Part shown: in pieces, positions 22,096 to 23,920 of the stretch | Layout: each line of letters begins with the position of its first letter | How positions within the stretch are numbered: position 1 is the stretch's first letter | From: DAXETY01 sp051155755 | GTDB lineage: Bacteria; Desulfobacterota; Desulfobacteria; Desulfobacterales; SG8-13 | Direction of reading: 5' to 3' | DNA length: 23,920 bases | Assembly (NCBI GenBank): GCA_051155755.1 | Contig: DAXETY010000133.1 | Span: 1 to 23,920, forward strand | Translations under genes and position numbers: made by a program | The notes under the pieces: generated by a model | The model's input: the letters and a program-made list of their open reading frames with translations, nothing else | Databases searched by the model: none | Told to the model about the DNA's origin: nothing

Positions 22096-22182
22096 ACCCT
22101 GCAAGCCTTGACCGGACTGTATTTTTGATACGGATCGATCGGAGGCACCCTTCCGGGATGCACGAGGCAAACGCAGGTAGTT

Positions 22183-22842
22183 TTACGTTTCCATGGTCTT
22201 GATGAAGCCGTCGGCCTCGGCAATGGCGGCTTCCATTTCACGGATCAGGGCGGCCACGTCGGTTTCGATCGCACGCAGTTCGGTTTGCAGGGATGCCACC
22301 GCCCGGGCGTTCAGGTTGTGCTTTAAAAACAGCACCTGGTCGCGAAAAGCATCCAGTACGGGATCGATTTTGTCCTCCGCCCGCCGCATGGACCGCACCA
22401 GCCGATCGTACTGGCGGCGGGTATCCACCATTTTGCGCCGGCTGGCCTCGCGCAGTTCAGCGTTGCTGTATTGATTCAATTCGGCCTGCCATTCGTCGAA
22501 CAGCGCCTCGCCGACGTCCTCGACCGCCGCGATGCGATCGCTCACGGCCGCGGCCTGATCTTCACAGCGCCGGAAGGCGGCGTTCAGTTCTTCGTATTTT
22601 TCTTCCAGTTCGCCCCCATCGAAGTTGACCACCGAGCTGAACTTCTGCAGCGCCGATTGGAACTGCCCCTTGGCTTCGGTCTGTTCGTCGCGGGCATCCT
22701 GCACCCGATCGACCAGGATCTCGCGCTTCTGGACACCCAGTTTTTCCATGGCGTCATAGTAGACCGACTGGCAGCCGGCGAACAGACCGGCGGCGACAAA
22801 AACACCAAAAATTCCAGAAACGATTTTCACTGTTGCTTGCAT
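22183..22842 (-). CDS. DUF2959 family lipoprotein
   Basis: This 219-residue lipoprotein is of the DUF2959 family, of unknown role. The signal ends in LFAGC (Cys24), then SVYYDAMEKLGVQKREILVDRV, the typical family opening. The remainder is almost entirely charged helix (FSSVVNFDGGELEEKYEELN and others), predicted to form long coiled-coil helices. It ends in LQTELRAIETDVAALIREME. The ATG at 22842 is the first that begins a proper signal peptide; its GAGAG ribosome site is weak. It lies 146 bases after the M23-like gene on the same strand. Confidence 0.88.
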   Translation of the reverse strand: MQATVKIVSGIFGVFVAAGLFAGCQSVYYDAMEKLGVQKREILVDRVQDARDEQTEAKGQFQSALQKFSSVVNFDGGELEEKYEELNAAFRRCEDQAAAVSDRIAAVEDVGEALFDEWQAELNQYSNAELREASRRKMVDTRRQYDRLVRSMRRAEDKIDPVLDAFRDQVLFLKHNLNARAVASLQTELRAIETDVAALIREMEAAIAEADGFIKTMET

Positions 22843-22988
22843 GCGCGCTCTCAAAAGGATGTCTGTATCCAGTAAACCTCCGGCTTCGATCAAACGGTCA
22901 TCGTACCGAATCTCTATCTCGCGGTGCGGGGATTGTCAATTCGCTTGCCGTCAAGCCGGGCGCTTTCCGCCACGGAAGTTCTCTGCGG

Positions 22989-23609
22989 TTACAGGCTGCG
23001 GCAGTCCGTGCTGCGGTGGCCCAGGACCTCATGGGAACCATCCAGCACCTGCAGGGGGTTCAACAGCGTAATGTCGGCGGAACGGATGGTGTTCCACTCG
23101 AATCGCTCGTAGTCGATCGCAGCGGAAGTCCAGCCGAGCGAGAAGTGCAAATGCGGCAGGATATTGGCTTTCGACCGGCTCGTGTCGGCGATGGTGGCGA
23201 TCACCTCTGCCTGCCGGACGGTTGAACCGACCCGTAAATTCGGCTGCGGGCGCGTGTGGGCATAAAATGTCAGCAGTCTGCCGGTATTCGAATCGGGGAT
23301 CGGATGCTCCATCACCACGGCCAGGCCCAGGTAATCCGCAAACATGGCCACCACCAATCCCGCGTAAGTCGCCGGGATGCGGGTTTTTTCATCGAGTCGG
23401 GCGATGCGGCCGCGGCCATCCCGATACAGACAGAAATCCATTCCTTCATGGGGATAATCCCGCCGGCCGTAGTCGCCCCACCATTTGTCGGGCGAACCGA
23501 ACAGCATACCGGGGCAAAAGACCCACCGGGCGAATCCGCGCTGCGCCAGTCCGTTTTCCCGGATCAGCATTTGCGATAACACGAACGGGCGGGGCATCGG
23601 TTCGTGCAT
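22989..23609 (-). CDS. M23/LytM-like metallopeptidase domain protein, no signal peptide
   Basis: This 206-residue protein carries a LytM/M23 peptidase fold. The first zinc motif is HEGMDF (His54, Asp58). TFYAHTRPQPNLRVGSTVRQ is the typical strand-loop with G-x-x-V-x-x-G spacing. HLHFSLGW supplies the H-x-H motif. M23 enzymes normally cut peptidoglycan cross-links outside the cytoplasm, but the N-terminus (MHEPMPRPFVLSQMLIRENG) has no signal peptide or membrane segment. The protein may be cytoplasmic, exported in another way, or non-peptidoglycan. A TTGGAG site stands before the ATG at 23609, so truncation of the start is unlikely. Confidence 0.82.
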   Translation of the reverse strand: MHEPMPRPFVLSQMLIRENGLAQRGFARWVFCPGMLFGSPDKWWGDYGRRDYPHEGMDFCLYRDGRGRIARLDEKTRIPATYAGLVVAMFADYLGLAVVMEHPIPDSNTGRLLTFYAHTRPQPNLRVGSTVRQAEVIATIADTSRSKANILPHLHFSLGWTSAAIDYERFEWNTIRSADITLLNPLQVLDGSHEVLGHRSTDCRSL

Positions 23610-23920
23610 GGTTTACTCCAACGGCTTGAAGTACTCTCGTTCGAGGCTATGTCGGGTCTTAAAACGGAAAGAACCCTTGGGCAGACCGCCCGGCCCGATT
23701 TCAATCCCCTTGTGTTTCCCGAAAACTTGATATATATCCGGCTGCCGTTTCCAAAGAAACACCGTTTCGCTCAAAACCACATCGGTCCGAAAGCGAGCTT
23801 TTCAAATTTGATGGAATCGTAAAAAGTCAGGCAACCAAAATATGGCGGTGAGGCCTATTCAGGCGGTAAATATCAGTCATTTGCCGATATTTTGCCAAAG
23901 CCCGACTTTGTTTGCTCTTT
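23610..23920. other. Right-end intergenic region, no gene seen
   Basis: I see no supported gene between the M23-like start and the window edge. The only structure noticed is an imperfect inverted repeat with arms AAATATC (23868-23874) and GATATTT (23886-23892). Confidence 0.5.

Noticed and set aside
23864..23896. AAATATC/GATATTT inverted repeat at the right edge
   Set aside because: Imperfect, AT-rich and without gene context; it could be chance.
1..23920. CRISPR arrays, tRNA or rRNA genes, complete insertion sequences
   Set aside because: No regularly spaced repeats, no T-loop-like GGTTCRANNCC motif in a cloverleaf context, and no transposase gene were seen on either strand.

Overview
The window looks like chromosomal DNA of a fairly GC-rich Gram-negative bacterium, most likely a deltaproteobacterium (Desulfobacterota, Desulfobacterales-like). 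This is inferred from the codon style, the several outer-membrane lipoproteins and the gene families. No rRNA or tRNA is present to fix the taxon. Most genes are housekeeping or accessory genes in short transcription units, with clear AGGAGG-type ribosome binding sites.

Layout. 1-3506 (minus): a BMP-family ABC importer (substrate-binding protein and two permeases, the second cut by the window edge) preceded by a VUT/YhhQ-type transporter. A textbook intrinsic terminator lies inside the first codons of the first permease. 3624-5662: an FKBP/SlyD-type isomerase, an ArsN2-like acetyltransferase and a second GNAT acetyltransferase whose leader contains a cobalamin-riboswitch-like motif. 5744-7553: a small protein with two CxxxxC pairs, then a DAHP synthase gene behind a complete attenuator: a good promoter, a 29-residue leader peptide with five Tyr codons in a six-codon run, a possible antiterminator pairing and a strong terminator. 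7570-10666: TrmO-like protein, acetolactate synthase small subunit, orphan ParA, small membrane protein and SAM methyltransferase. 10835-13342: small lipoprotein, metallo-beta-lactamase-fold hydrolase and MscS channel. 13659-17730: aldo/keto reductase, DUF488 protein, Blc-type lipocalin, solitary MT-A70 methyltransferase and a TPM-domain protein. 17853-21546: divergent NERD-domain membrane protein and HerA-like ATPase. 21691-23609: META-domain lipoprotein, DUF2959-type lipoprotein and a leaderless M23-like protein.

The most unusual non-coding signal is a dispersed element present three times (4270, 9470, 15808). It has a constant 5' hairpin, a second hairpin whose sequence changes while its pairing is kept, and a constant 3' tail. 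The architecture resembles, from memory, the HEARO/omega-RNA family associated with IscB (IS200/IS605 group). No nuclease or transposase gene is in the window, so these would be stand-alone copies. The other strong regulatory finds are the tyrosine attenuator of the DAHP synthase gene and the intragenic terminator in the ABC importer operon.
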